Shown here one piece after another: positions 42,653 through 52,417 of a DNA stretch of 64,000 nucleotides (the stretch's first letter is position 1; the number at the start of each line of letters is the position of its first letter). The notes beneath the pieces were generated by a model that was not told the origin of the DNA, did not search any database, and was given only the letters and a program-made list of their open reading frames with translations. Source of the DNA: Roseomonas fluvialis (GTDB taxonomy: Bacteria; Pseudomonadota; Alphaproteobacteria; Acetobacterales; Acetobacteraceae); contig NZ_AP025637.1 of assembly GCF_022846615.1 (NCBI RefSeq), positions 496,001 to 560,000 on the forward strand, written 5' to 3'. The position numbers were made by a program, and so were the translations under genes.

Positions 42653-43059
42653 GGGCAGCCCCCGTCCTTGTCCTCTTGGCGCTGCTGGGCTGTTCCGCGC
42701 GCGATTCGCAGCGTGCGGAGGACGGTCGCGAGCAACTGGTCGGCCTGCGCGCCGACGATTTGCGCCTGTGCGCCGGCGTACCGAACCTGACCGCGCAATC
42801 GGCGGGCGGGGATTTCTGGACGTATGACCGGTCGCCGCCCGCTTCGGGCGTCTCCGCGCCGGTGCCGGTGATCGGCGGGTCGCTCAGTGTCTCGGCCGGG
42901 TCGACCTGCCGCGTCACCTTCCAGCTGGTCGACCAGCGCGTCACGCGCGTGGGCTATGCCGCGGCGTCGGACTTGCCGCTGTCGCAGAATGCCGCCTGCG
43001 CGCCGGTGGTGCAGGGCTGCCTGCGGCTGGTACAGGACGGCGCCGTCAGGCGCGAATAG
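42649..43059 (+). CDS. Small hypothetical lipoprotein
   Basis: A 136-residue protein from GTG 42649. APVLVLLALLGCSARDSQRA is a lipoprotein signal with lipobox LLGC (Cys about residue 15). The mature part, EQLVGLRADDLRLCAGVPNL, then GGDFWTYDRSPPASG and CRVTFQLVDQRVTRVGYAAA, has five further Cys. It resembles SmpA/BamE-like small lipoproteins only loosely, so no function is given. It is the last gene of the plus-strand block and converges with the DUF1194 gene, overlapping its end by 14 nt. Confidence 0.7.
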   Translation: MRAAPVLVLLALLGCSARDSQRAEDGREQLVGLRADDLRLCAGVPNLTAQSAGGDFWTYDRSPPASGVSAPVPVIGGSLSVSAGSTCRVTFQLVDQRVTRVGYAAASDLPLSQNAACAPVVQGCLRLVQDGAVRRE

Positions 43060-43759
43060 GCCCGGGCAGCCCGGCGATCTCGCGGATCAGCTTGCGCTTC
43101 ACCGCCATGCCGAAGCTTTCGAAGTCCTCCGCCACGATCATGAAGTGGCCGGGCCCGCCGATCACGTTCTCGCGGTAGTAGTCATCGAGCGGCACCGGGG
43201 GCAGGCGGCCGAAGGTGGGCCGGTCGTTGATGATGGGCAGGCCGTTGATGGTGATGCCTTCGGCCAGCGCGGCGTCGCGCTGCTGGTCGGCCGGCGGGCC
43301 GGAATTGTTCACCCCGTCGCCCGAGACGTCGATCACTTTGCGCGTCGCTTCCCAGGGGCACTCCGCCATGACCTGGCGGGAATGGCGGATGGCGCCGGAA
43401 ATGGACGTCCAGGACAGCGAGGCGCGCGGCGCCGCGGCCAGTTCCTCCGCCCAGGCATCGGCATCGGCCTGGGCCGCGATGCGCCGCCAGGGGATGACGG
43501 TGCGCTGGTATTCGATGCCGGCCCATTCGACATAGGCGATGCCGACCGCGCCGATCATGCCGCCGCGGACCGCGGCCACCACCACGGGGTCAGACACCGC
43601 GACGCGATAGCCCTCGCGCTGCAGCCGGGCTTCGTCCTCGTCGATCGACCGCGAGACGTCCACCGCCAGCACGAGCGAGACGTCGACCGCATCCTCCGCC
43701 CGGGCGGAACGCAGGCCTGCCGCGACTCCGGCGGCGGCCAGAAGGGTCCTGCGACGCAT
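43046..43759 (-). CDS. DUF1194 exported protein (VWA-like)
   Basis: A 237-residue protein. The signal MRRRTLLAAAGVAAGLRSARA has twin Arg residues, so Tat export is possible. The mature part begins with VDVSLVLAVDVSRSIDEDEA, where D-x-S-x-S forms a metal-ion-dependent adhesion site as in von Willebrand A domains. TRKVIDVSGDGVNNSGPPAD and EGITINGLPIINDRPTFG follow. This is the DUF1194 family, whose role is unknown. It stands alone on the minus strand, with a 72-nt gap to the DegT gene upstream. Confidence 0.86.
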   Translation of the reverse strand: MRRRTLLAAAGVAAGLRSARAEDAVDVSLVLAVDVSRSIDEDEARLQREGYRVAVSDPVVVAAVRGGMIGAVGIAYVEWAGIEYQRTVIPWRRIAAQADADAWAEELAAAPRASLSWTSISGAIRHSRQVMAECPWEATRKVIDVSGDGVNNSGPPADQQRDAALAEGITINGLPIINDRPTFGRLPPVPLDDYYRENVIGGPGHFMIVAEDFESFGMAVKRKLIREIAGLPGPIRA

Positions 43760-43831
43760 CGAGGGCTCCGTTGCTGCGGGGCCTCATGCTGGCGCGCTGC
43801 CGCGCCGGAATTCAACTGTTCCGTGCAGCGA

Positions 43832-44986
43832 TTACAGGTTGGTGAGAACCACGCCCGCCGCGCGGCGCGCATCATCCTCGGTCATGTAGGGATGCATCGG
43901 CAGGGACAGCACCTGCTGGCTGAGCGCCTCGCTCACTGGCAGTGGCGGCGGGCCGTTGCCGCCGATCGACCCGGCATGGGCCGCGGCATAGGCCGGCTGG
44001 TGGTGCAGCGGCTTCGGATAATAGATGCCGCTGCCGACCTGCGCCGCGCCCAGCGCCGCCTGCACCCGCGCGCGCGCCGCCGCATCCGGCAGGCGGATGG
44101 TATAGAGGCCATAGGCGTTCTCGGCGCCCTCGCGCGCCACCTGGATGCCGACACTGCCGGCGAGCGCATCGTCATAGGCCGCGCCGAGGCGCCGGCGCTG
44201 CGCCAGTTCATCCTCCAGCAGCGTCATCTTGGCGCAGAGGATGGTGGCCTGGAGCGTGTCGAGCCGGCCATTCATGCCGGTGCGCTCGACCTCGTAGCGC
44301 GTCTTGCCTTCTCCATGGGTGCGCAGCATCCGGTACTGCTCGGCGCGGTCGGCATCGTCGGTCAGCAGCGCGCCAGCATCGCCATAAGCACCCAGCGTCT
44401 TGGTCGGATAGAAGGACAGCGCCGCGGCATGGCCCCAGCGGCCCAGGCGCTGGCCGTGCAGCGATGCGCCGAAGGCCTGTGCGGCGTCGTCCAGCGCGAA
44501 CATCTGCTCGGCCGCGCAGATCGCCTCGATCGCGCGCCAGTCGGCCGGCAGGCCGAACAGGTCCACGCCCACCACCGCGCGCGGGCGCAGCCGGCCCTCG
44601 CGCTTCACCAGCGCGATGCGGCGTGCGAGGTCGGCGATGTCGATGTTGAAGGTCTCGGCCTCGACATCCACGAAGACCGGCGTGGCGCCCAGCACCAGGG
44701 GCACCTCGGCGGTGGCGGTATAGGTGAAGGCCGGCAAGAAGACCGCGTCGCCGGGGCCGACCCCTTCCGCCATCATCGCGATCTGCAGCGCATCGGTGCC
44801 GGAGGACACGCCGACCGCATGCGCCACCCCCGCGAAGCGCGCGAGCGTCGCTTCCAGTTCCGCCACCTCGGGGCCGTTGATGAAGCGGCCGCTGTCCAGC
44901 ACGGCGGCGATCCGGCGGTCGAGCTCGGGGCGGATCAGCGCCTGCTGCGCCTTCACGTCGAACAGGGCGATGGGTCGGTCGGTCAT
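43832..44986 (-). CDS. DegT/DnrJ/EryC1/StrS aminotransferase
   Basis: A 384-residue PLP enzyme from ATG 44986. GVSSGTDALQIAMMAEGVGP binds the cofactor phosphate. FALDDAAQAFGASLHGQRLG carries the Asp, and AALSFYPTKTLGAYGDAGAL the Schiff-base Lys. The end, YYPKPLHHQPAYAAAHAG and LSQQVLSLPMHPYMTEDDA, is typical for nucleotide-sugar aminotransferases of the WbpE/PglE kind. It would transaminate a keto-sugar nucleotide made by a dehydratase such as the CapD-like protein at 45905-47848, on the same strand but separated by two plus-strand genes. The product sugar is not known. Confidence 0.9.
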   Translation of the reverse strand: MTDRPIALFDVKAQQALIRPELDRRIAAVLDSGRFINGPEVAELEATLARFAGVAHAVGVSSGTDALQIAMMAEGVGPGDAVFLPAFTYTATAEVPLVLGATPVFVDVEAETFNIDIADLARRIALVKREGRLRPRAVVGVDLFGLPADWRAIEAICAAEQMFALDDAAQAFGASLHGQRLGRWGHAAALSFYPTKTLGAYGDAGALLTDDADRAEQYRMLRTHGEGKTRYEVERTGMNGRLDTLQATILCAKMTLLEDELAQRRRLGAAYDDALAGSVGIQVAREGAENAYGLYTIRLPDAAARARVQAALGAAQVGSGIYYPKPLHHQPAYAAAHAGSIGGNGPPPLPVSEALSQQVLSLPMHPYMTEDDARRAAGVVLTNL

Positions 44987-45158
44987 GCGGGGCTGAGCCT
45001 TCGTGGTGTCGCGGGCACGCGCGGTGCGTCCCATAGGGCAGATTGCTGCGGGCTGGAATCGGGCGGACGACGGTGGCGCATCTGCCGCACGGTCTAATCC
45101 CCCCGGTCGCGTCGCGCGAAATCACCCTTCTTGTCGGCGTGCAACGGGCGGGGCGCAG

Positions 45159-45183
45159 GGAACTTTCGCGCTCCGGCCGCGTT
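45159..45183 (+). promoter_or_regulatory. EcfG-type (general stress sigma) promoter
   Basis: GGAAC at 45159-45163, a 16-nt spacer, and CGTT at 45180-45183 reproduce exactly the alphaproteobacterial EcfG consensus GGAAC-N16/17-CGTT. It lies 45 nt upstream of ATG 45229. It would place the two small exported proteins under general stress control through PhyR/NepR/EcfG, which are not in this window. Confidence 0.7.
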
Positions 45184-45228
45184 GACCCCGCACGGGCACG
45201 ATCGGCCCGCCGCGAGGAGACGCCGGAC

Positions 45229-45609
45229 ATGACCCGCATCGCCGCTGCCCTGTTCACCTGCGCCGCCCTGGCCTGGCAGCCTGCCGCCGCGCAGAACGTG
45301 GCGCCGATCGGCGACGCGCAGACCGCCGGCGCGCTGGGCGCCGTCTGCGATCCGGCCTGGGGCGGCGTGCCGCGGCTCGAAGCCATCGCCTATTGCCAGG
45401 GCTTCCTGACCAGTTTCGGTCAGTACCACGCGCTGCTGCACCCGCGCGGGGCGCCGCCCTTCTTCTGCCTGCCGACGCCGGGGCCGACCATCGCCCAGTC
45501 CGGTGTCGCTTATGCCGCCTGGGCGCGCGCCAACCCGCAACATGCGGACGAACCCGCGCTCCAGGGCCTGCTGCGCTGGGCCCGCGCGACCTACCCGTGC
45601 CCGCGCTGA
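45229..45609 (+). CDS. Rap1a/Tai-family exported protein
   Basis: A 126-residue protein with GAGGAGA 8 nt before ATG 45229. The signal peptide is TRIAAALFTCAALAWQPAAA. The mature domain matches the Rap1a/Tai immunity family: EAIAYCQGFLTSFGQYHALL, then FFCLPTPGPTIAQSGVAYAA, and LRWARATYPCPR with the conserved Cys set. In Serratia, Rap1a neutralises a type VI effector; most alphaproteobacterial members have no effector partner, and none is visible here. Behind an EcfG-type promoter it is more likely a stress-induced periplasmic protein. It is 20 nt upstream of a glycine-zipper lipoprotein gene. Confidence 0.75.
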   Translation: MTRIAAALFTCAALAWQPAAAQNVAPIGDAQTAGALGAVCDPAWGGVPRLEAIAYCQGFLTSFGQYHALLHPRGAPPFFCLPTPGPTIAQSGVAYAAWARANPQHADEPALQGLLRWARATYPCPR

Positions 45610-45629
45610 ACCCGAGGGAGAAACGAGCC

Positions 45630-45911
45630 ATGCGCCGATATCGCCACATGCTGGTCCTGGCCGGCGGGCTCGCGCTCGCGGGCTGCGCCGAGGGTGGGCT
45701 GACGCCCACGCAGCAAAATATCGGGATCGGCGCGCTGGGCGGGGGCGCGCTTGGCGGCGTGGTCGGGTCGTTCAGCGGCAATGCCGGGCTGGGGGCGCTG
45801 ATCGGCGCCGGGCTCGGCGGCGTGGGCGGGTATGTCTACGACCAGTCGCAGCAGCCACGGCGCGACGACCGGCGCCGCGGCTATCGCCAGCGCGACCCCT
45901 ACGGCTACTGA
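45630..45911 (+). CDS. Glycine-zipper lipoprotein
   Basis: A 93-residue protein. MLVLAGGLALAGCAEGGLTP gives a lipobox LAGC. The middle is a glycine zipper (NIGIGALGGGALGGVVGSFS, NAGLGALIGAGLGGVGGYVY), ending in an Arg/Tyr-rich tail (RRDDRRRGYRQRDPYGY). The pattern is that of SlyB/OsmB-like and YMGG proteins, which insert in or brace the outer membrane under stress. This agrees with the EcfG-type promoter upstream of the two-gene unit. It overlaps the end of the convergent CapD-like gene by 7 nt. Confidence 0.82.
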   Translation: MRRYRHMLVLAGGLALAGCAEGGLTPTQQNIGIGALGGGALGGVVGSFSGNAGLGALIGAGLGGVGGYVYDQSQQPRRDDRRRGYRQRDPYGY

Positions 45912-47848
45912 AGGCGCTCGCGGGTCCCGGTGGGGCCGGCCGCCGCCGTCCCATCCGGGGCATGCGCGAATTCCGGCACAAGGCGCGAGAGCTGCTGGAG
46001 CGCCGCGCGCGGATTGCCGGCGCGGCCCGCTGCGGCAATCTCCCCGATGGCACGGCCGACCAGGGCAGGGTCGGCGGTGCGCGGGGTTGCCACCATCAGG
46101 CCGGGGAAGGCCGTGGGGCGCGGGGGTTCCTGGCCGTGGAACAATTCCTCGAACAGGCGCTCGCCGGGGCGCAGGCCGGTGAACCGGATTTCGACATCAT
46201 CGTCCGGGCGCAGCCCCGCAAGGCGGATCATGCGGCGCGCCAGGTCGACGATCTTCACCGCCTCCCCCATGTCGAGCACGAAGATGGCGCCCTCGGCCAA
46301 TTCGGGGGGCATGTTGTCGGGGTCGGTGGTGCCGACCACGCTGGCCTGCAGCACCAGGCCGACTGCCTCGCGCACGGTCATGAAGTAGCGACGCATGTCG
46401 GGGTGCGTGACCGTGAGCGGCCCGCCGCGTTCGAGTTGCCGGCGGAACAGCGGCACGACGGAGCCGGTGGACCCGAGCACGTTGCCGAACCGCACGGTGA
46501 TGCAGCGCATGCCGCCACGCGCGGCCCTGGCTTCGACATCAAGCGCCTGGCAGTACATCTCTGCCAGCCGCTTCGACGCGCCCATCACACTGGTCGGGTT
46601 CACCGCCTTGTCGGTCGAGATGAAGACCATCGCCGTGGTGCCCACCGCGCGCGCCGCATCCGCCACGATGCGCGTGCCGAGCGCATTGGTCAGCAGCCCT
46701 TCCAGCGGGTCGTTCTCGACCATCGGGACGTGCTTGAGCGCTGCGGCATGGAACACGAGTTCGGGGCGGATCTCCTCGAACAGGCGGCGGATGCGGGCCT
46801 CGTCGCGGACATCGGCCAGCACGGCGCGGCGGGCGACCTCGGGGTGCTTTTCCCGCAGTTCCAGGTCGATCTCATAGAGCACGTATTCGCCGTGATCGAG
46901 CAGGGTCAGGCTGGCCGGGCCAAGGGCGGCGACCTGCCGCGCCAATTCGCCGCCGATGGTCCCGCCGGCACCGGTGACCAGCACGCGGCGGCCCTGCACC
47001 AGCCGCGCCATGCCCTCGCGGTCGAGCGGCACCTGCGGGCGGTCGAGCAGGTCCTCGATCGACACCGGGCGCAATTCGACGCGCTGCGAATCCTCGCCGG
47101 CGGGTGCAAGCGTGGTCGGCGCGGGGGCGCGGCGCACCGGCACGCCATGGCGGTCGGCGGCGTCCAGCACGCCCTCCAGCGCCGGCCCGGACAGGCCCGA
47201 GGCGAGAACGATGACCGATGGCAGGCGCCCCTCGGCGCGCAGTGAATCCAGCACGGCCTCGGTGTCCTCGACCGTGCCGAGGATGGGCGTGCCTTGCATC
47301 CGCCGCCCGGCCTGGCGCGCCCGCAGCGACAGGATGCCCGTCACGCGATAGGGCGCGCGCCGGTCATGCGCCAGGGCGCGCATGAACACGTCGGTGCCTT
47401 CTGCCGCGCCAACCAGCAGCACGTTCTGCGCATCCGGTGCGGCGTCGCTGGCATGGCGCGCGGCCTGCAGCAGTGCGGCGACCCGCCCGCCCACCAGCAG
47501 CACGGCCAGCGCCGCGGCGTGCAGCACCGGGAAGGCCGGGTTGGGCGGCCGCCAGGCGCCCACCAGGTGCAGCCCGGCGGCGAACAGCGCCGCAGCCAGC
47601 ACGGCCGCGCCGGCCACCGCCAACAGGTCCCGTAGCCCGGCGAAGCGCCAGTATTGCAGCGGCAGGCGCAGCGGCGCACCGGCCAGAGCCAGCGCCAGCA
47701 CCGCCCCCGGCAGCGCCCCTGCCCACCATGCCGCGGGCGGCCAGGCGCCGGGCGCCGCCGCCCAGACCGCGGCCGGCAGGGCGGCCAGTGCCAGCAGGCT
47801 GTCGAGCGCGAGGTTCAGGACGACGCGATGGGAAGGGCCACGGGCCAT
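45905..47848 (-). CDS. CapD/FlaA1-like polysaccharide biosynthesis dehydratase/epimerase
   Basis: About 647 residues. Four N-terminal membrane segments (VVLNLALDSLLALAALPAAV and following) precede a CoA-binding-like Rossmann domain (QNVLLVGAAEGTDVFMRALA). The catalytic SDR domain follows at about residue 290. It shows RRVLVTGAGGTIGGELARQV, ELVFHAAALKHVPMVENDP, MVFISTDKAVNPTSVMGASK (with Lys in the K-x4-S/T-D-K context) and VRFGNVLGSTGSVVPLFRRQ. Members are UDP-GlcNAc C4,6-dehydratases or related. ATG 47848 is preferred over the ATG-equivalent GTG at 47866 because TATAGG lies exactly 6 nt upstream of it. Confidence 0.88.
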   Translation of the reverse strand: MARGPSHRVVLNLALDSLLALAALPAAVWAAAPGAWPPAAWWAGALPGAVLALALAGAPLRLPLQYWRFAGLRDLLAVAGAAVLAAALFAAGLHLVGAWRPPNPAFPVLHAAALAVLLVGGRVAALLQAARHASDAAPDAQNVLLVGAAEGTDVFMRALAHDRRAPYRVTGILSLRARQAGRRMQGTPILGTVEDTEAVLDSLRAEGRLPSVIVLASGLSGPALEGVLDAADRHGVPVRRAPAPTTLAPAGEDSQRVELRPVSIEDLLDRPQVPLDREGMARLVQGRRVLVTGAGGTIGGELARQVAALGPASLTLLDHGEYVLYEIDLELREKHPEVARRAVLADVRDEARIRRLFEEIRPELVFHAAALKHVPMVENDPLEGLLTNALGTRIVADAARAVGTTAMVFISTDKAVNPTSVMGASKRLAEMYCQALDVEARAARGGMRCITVRFGNVLGSTGSVVPLFRRQLERGGPLTVTHPDMRRYFMTVREAVGLVLQASVVGTTDPDNMPPELAEGAIFVLDMGEAVKIVDLARRMIRLAGLRPDDDVEIRFTGLRPGERLFEELFHGQEPPRPTAFPGLMVATPRTADPALVGRAIGEIAAAGRAGNPRAALQQLSRLVPEFAHAPDGTAAAGPTGTRERLQ

Positions 47849-47854
47849 GCACGG

Positions 47855-47860
47855 CCTATA
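47855..47860 (-). promoter_or_regulatory. Possible -10 element directly before the CapD-like gene
   Basis: TATAGG on the minus strand is followed by six bases and ATG 47848. This is the same spacing as before xdhA (29650) and the gene at 58893. It supports the shorter start for the CapD-like protein and a leaderless transcript. Confidence 0.4.
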
Positions 47861-48014
47861 GACCACGTTCGGGGCGGGCGGAATCGCGGATCGGGGTCAG
47901 GGCGGCGCGGCGCCCTATTGGCCCGATCGGCCGGTGGCTTGATCCGGGTGCCATTCGGGTGCCGGATGGCGCCAACTGCACCGCGTGCCTGCCGGCACGA
48001 CCCGGAGGAACGCC

Positions 48015-49123
48015 ATGGACCCGCTTTCGCACGCCACCCTGCCCGCGGGCATTCGCGCCCGTCGGATCGAGGGCATCAACGGCCTGACGATGCACATGCT
48101 GGAGGCCGGCGAGGCCGGGCGGCCGGTCCTGCTGCTGCTGCACGGCTTTCCCGAGCTCGCCTATTCCTGGCGGCGCGTGATGCTGCCGCTGGCCGAGGCC
48201 GGCTACCACGTGATCGCGCCTGACCAGCGCGGCTATGGCCGCACCACGGGCTGGTCGGATGCCTACGACACCGACCTGCGGGACTTCTCGCTGTTCACGC
48301 TGATCCGCGACCAGCTGTCGTTGCTGAAGGCGCTGGGCATTGCAAAGGTGCATGCGGTGATCGGGCATGACTTCGGGTCGCCGGTCGCGGCGCATTGCGC
48401 GCTGGTGCGCCCGGACGTGTTCCGCCGCGTCGCGCTGATGAGCGCGCCCTTCGCCGGGCCGCCCGCGCTCGGGACCGCGCTGCGCGCGCCGGCGCGGGAC
48501 ATCGCGGCCGACCTCGCCGCGCTTCCGCGGCCGCGCAAGCACTACCACTGGTACTACGCGACGCGCCCGGCCAATGGCGACCTCATGGCCTCGCCGCAGG
48601 GCCTGCCAGACTTCATCCGTGCCTACTACCACCACAAGTCGGGCGACTGGGCCGGCAACGACGTGCATCCGCTGGCGGGCTGGACGGCGAGCGAACTGGC
48701 GAAGCTGCCGACCTACTACGTGATGGATGCGCAGGAGACGATGCCGCAGACCGTCGCGCACGAGATGCCATCCGCGGAGCAAGTCGCCGCCTGCGAATGG
48801 CTGACCGAGGCGGAGCTCGCGGTCTACGCAATGGAATACGGGCGCACCGGCTTCCAAGGCGGGCTGAACTGGTACCGCACGCGCTTCACCGGCACGAATG
48901 CCGAGATGGAGGCCTTTGCCGGCAAGCGGATCGACGTGCCGGCCACCTTCATCGGTGGCGCGCGCGACTGGGGCGTGCAGCAGGCGCCCGGCGCGCTGGC
49001 GAAGATGGAAGCCGAGGCCACCGCCGACTGGCGCGGCACCCACCTGGTGCCGGGGGCCGGCCACTGGGTCCAGCAGGAACGCCCGGCCGAGACCGTGGCG
49101 CTGCTGCTGGACTTCCTGCGCGG

Positions 49124-49127
<4 letters not shown>
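48015..49127 (+). CDS. Epoxide-hydrolase-like alpha/beta hydrolase
   Basis: A 370-residue protein with GGAGGAA upstream of ATG 48015. [20 protein letters not shown] is the H-G-x-P oxyanion motif, [20 protein letters not shown] follows. The nucleophile elbow [20 protein letters not shown] has Asp as nucleophile (G-H-D-F-G), as in epoxide hydrolases and dehalogenases. The cap domain includes [21 protein letters not shown] carries a tyrosine in the substrate-polarising position, and [20 protein letters not shown] the catalytic His. It is soluble. The substrate is unknown. It converges with pckA (overlap 4 nt). Confidence 0.85.
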
Positions 49128-50719
<1,592 letters not shown>

Positions 50720-50813
50720 TGTTGAACAACTCTCCTGGACGTCGCGTTGCAGTGCGGTGACCGCCGCATGTCCGAGACCGCCGCGGCGGAATTGCGGCGA
50801 ACCCTGCCGCGCC

Positions 50814-51548
50814 TCAGCCTGCCTGTCCGGAACGCGCCCGTCCCTCGCGTGCCGCGCGGATCAACGCCGCGCGTACGCCATCCGCATCGCTTACCTGCGC
50901 TAAGAACGCAAGGCGAACCGTCCGGTTACCATCGGACAGGTCGCAGCCATCGACATCCACCGCAACCAGGCGCCACGGACCGGGGCCGGCGCCCAGCAGC
51001 CCCTCGGCAATCGCCGCCACGGCATCGGAATGATCATCATTCACGTGCTGGATGATCTCGGCCTCGGCCGCGGCGACCGCCGCCAGGGCGGCCGCGTCGG
51101 GGGCCAATTCGCTGGCCTTGATGCGTTCCGCGCGCGCGAAGCCACCGACATGCAGCGCGCCGCCGATGCGCACGCGCCACAGCCCGAAATCCGCGAAGTC
51201 GGCATAGAGCGCGGCATAGGGGTGCCGCGCCAGCCAGCGCGCCTTGAGCGGCGCGACCTCAGTCTCCGGCACGGGCTCAGCGAGGCCCGTGACGGTCACG
51301 CGCGGAGCGGTCTGCGGGTTCGGCCCCTCCGCCAAGCCGGTGTACAGCAGCGCGCAGCGCGGCTCCGCCGCCAGGTGGCGCGTGTGTTCCGACAGGGTGG
51401 ACAGCCACAGCAGGGCCGAGAGGTCCGGCGCCGGTGCCGGCGTGACCAGCGACGCGAAGGGCTGCCCGCCGGCGCTGCTGGCCAGCGTGGCGGAGGCGGC
51501 GCCGCGGATCAGCACCTGGGCCTCGCGAATTCCCTGCTCCGACGCCAT
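50814..51548 (-). CDS. HugZ-like haem-utilisation / PNP-oxidase-fold protein
   Basis: A 244-residue protein from ATG 51548. The N-terminal split-barrel ([20 protein letters not shown], then [20 protein letters not shown]) is of the pyridoxamine-phosphate-oxidase fold. The C-terminal DUF2470 module contains [20 protein letters not shown], where the His is the haem ligand in HugZ proteins. It could degrade or bind haem, but many alphaproteobacterial members have no proven activity. It is divergent from chvI (104 nt apart) and precedes pckA on the same strand. Confidence 0.82.
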   Translation of the reverse strand: MASEQGIREAQVLIRGAASATLASSAGGQPFASLVTPAPAPDLSALLWLSTLSEHTRHLAAEPRCALLYTGLAEGPNPQTAPRVTVTGLAEPVPETEVAPLKARWLARHPYAALYADFADFGLWRVRIGGALHVGGFARAERIKASELAPDAAALAAVAAAEAEIIQHVNDDHSDAVAAIAEGLLGAGPGPWRLVAVDVDGCDLSDGNRTVRLAFLAQVSDADGVRAALIRAAREGRARSGQAG

Positions 51549-51652
51549 GTCGCCCCTCCGGCCCGTCTCGTGCCACAATCGCCCGCGAAACTGGCGCCGC
51601 AGCCCGCGCCGCGCAACCTTCGGCGGGCGGCACACGCCCCGGAACAGGACCC

Positions 51653-52354
51653 ATGCCGCAGACCATCGCCCTCGTGGACGACGACCGCAACATCCTCACC
51701 AGCGTGCAGATGACGCTGGAGCAGGAAGGCTACACCGTGCGCACCTTCACCGATGGCGAGAGCGCGCTGCAGGGCCTCATGGCCAAGCCCGCGGACCTCG
51801 CAGTGCTCGACATCAAGATGCCGCGGATGGACGGGATGGAGCTGCTGCAGCGCCTGCGCCAGCGGTCGAACATGCCGGTGGTGTTCCTCACGTCCAAGGA
51901 TGAGGAAGTCGACGAGCTGATGGGCCTGCGCCTCGGCGCCGACGACTACATCACCAAGCCGTTCAGCCAGCGGCTGCTGCTGGAACGCATCCGCGCCCTG
52001 CTGCGCCGCAACGAGGCCTCGCGCGCCGAGGGTTCCGGCGCACCGCCGGGCGGTGTCATCGCCCGCGGCGACCTGGTGCTGGACGAGACCAAGCACACCT
52101 GCGTCTGGAAGGGTGGCCAGGTGCAGCTGACCGTCACCGAATTCCTGCTGGTCAAGGCGCTGGCGGTGCGCCCCGGCATGGTCAAGAACCGCGACCAGCT
52201 GATCGATGCCGCCTATGGCGAGAACATCTACGTCGACGACCGCACCATCGACAGCCACGTGAAGCGCATCCGCAAGAAGTTCCGCCAGGTGGATGGCGAA
52301 TTCGACCAGATCGAGACGCTCTACGGCATCGGCTACCGCTACAAGGAAGCCTGA
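51653..52354 (+). CDS. chvI: Response regulator ChvI
   Basis: A 233-residue OmpR-family regulator. [20 protein letters not shown] has the acidic pocket, [20 protein letters not shown] the phosphorylated Asp, and [20 protein letters not shown] the Lys. The winged-helix output has [20 protein letters not shown] and [19 protein letters not shown], ending [16 protein letters not shown]. These sequences are strikingly close to ChvI/ExoR-pathway regulators. ChvI controls acid and envelope stress, exopolysaccharide and pckA in rhizobia and relatives. The sensor kinase follows 63 nt downstream. No ExoR gene is in this window. Confidence 0.93.
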   Translation: MPQTIALVDDDRNILTSVQMTLEQEGYTVRTFTDGESALQGLMAKPADLAVLDIKMPRMDGMELLQRLRQRSNMPVVFLTSKDEEVDELMGLRLGADDYITKPFSQRLLLERIRALLRRNEASRAEGSGAPPGGVIARGDLVLDETKHTCVWKGGQVQLTVTEFLLVKALAVRPGMVKNRDQLIDAAYGENIYVDDRTIDSHVKRIRKKFRQVDGEFDQIETLYGIGYRYKEA

Positions 52355-52417
52355 TGGCCAGACCGGCGCGAGATCGGCGCGTGACGGCTGGCGCGCTTGC
52401 GGCGCGGACGGCGCACC

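Noticed and set aside
45229-45609. Type VI secretion immunity protein
   Set aside because: The Rap1a/Tai fold is recognisable, but no effector or type VI gene is present, and an EcfG-type promoter suggests a stress role.
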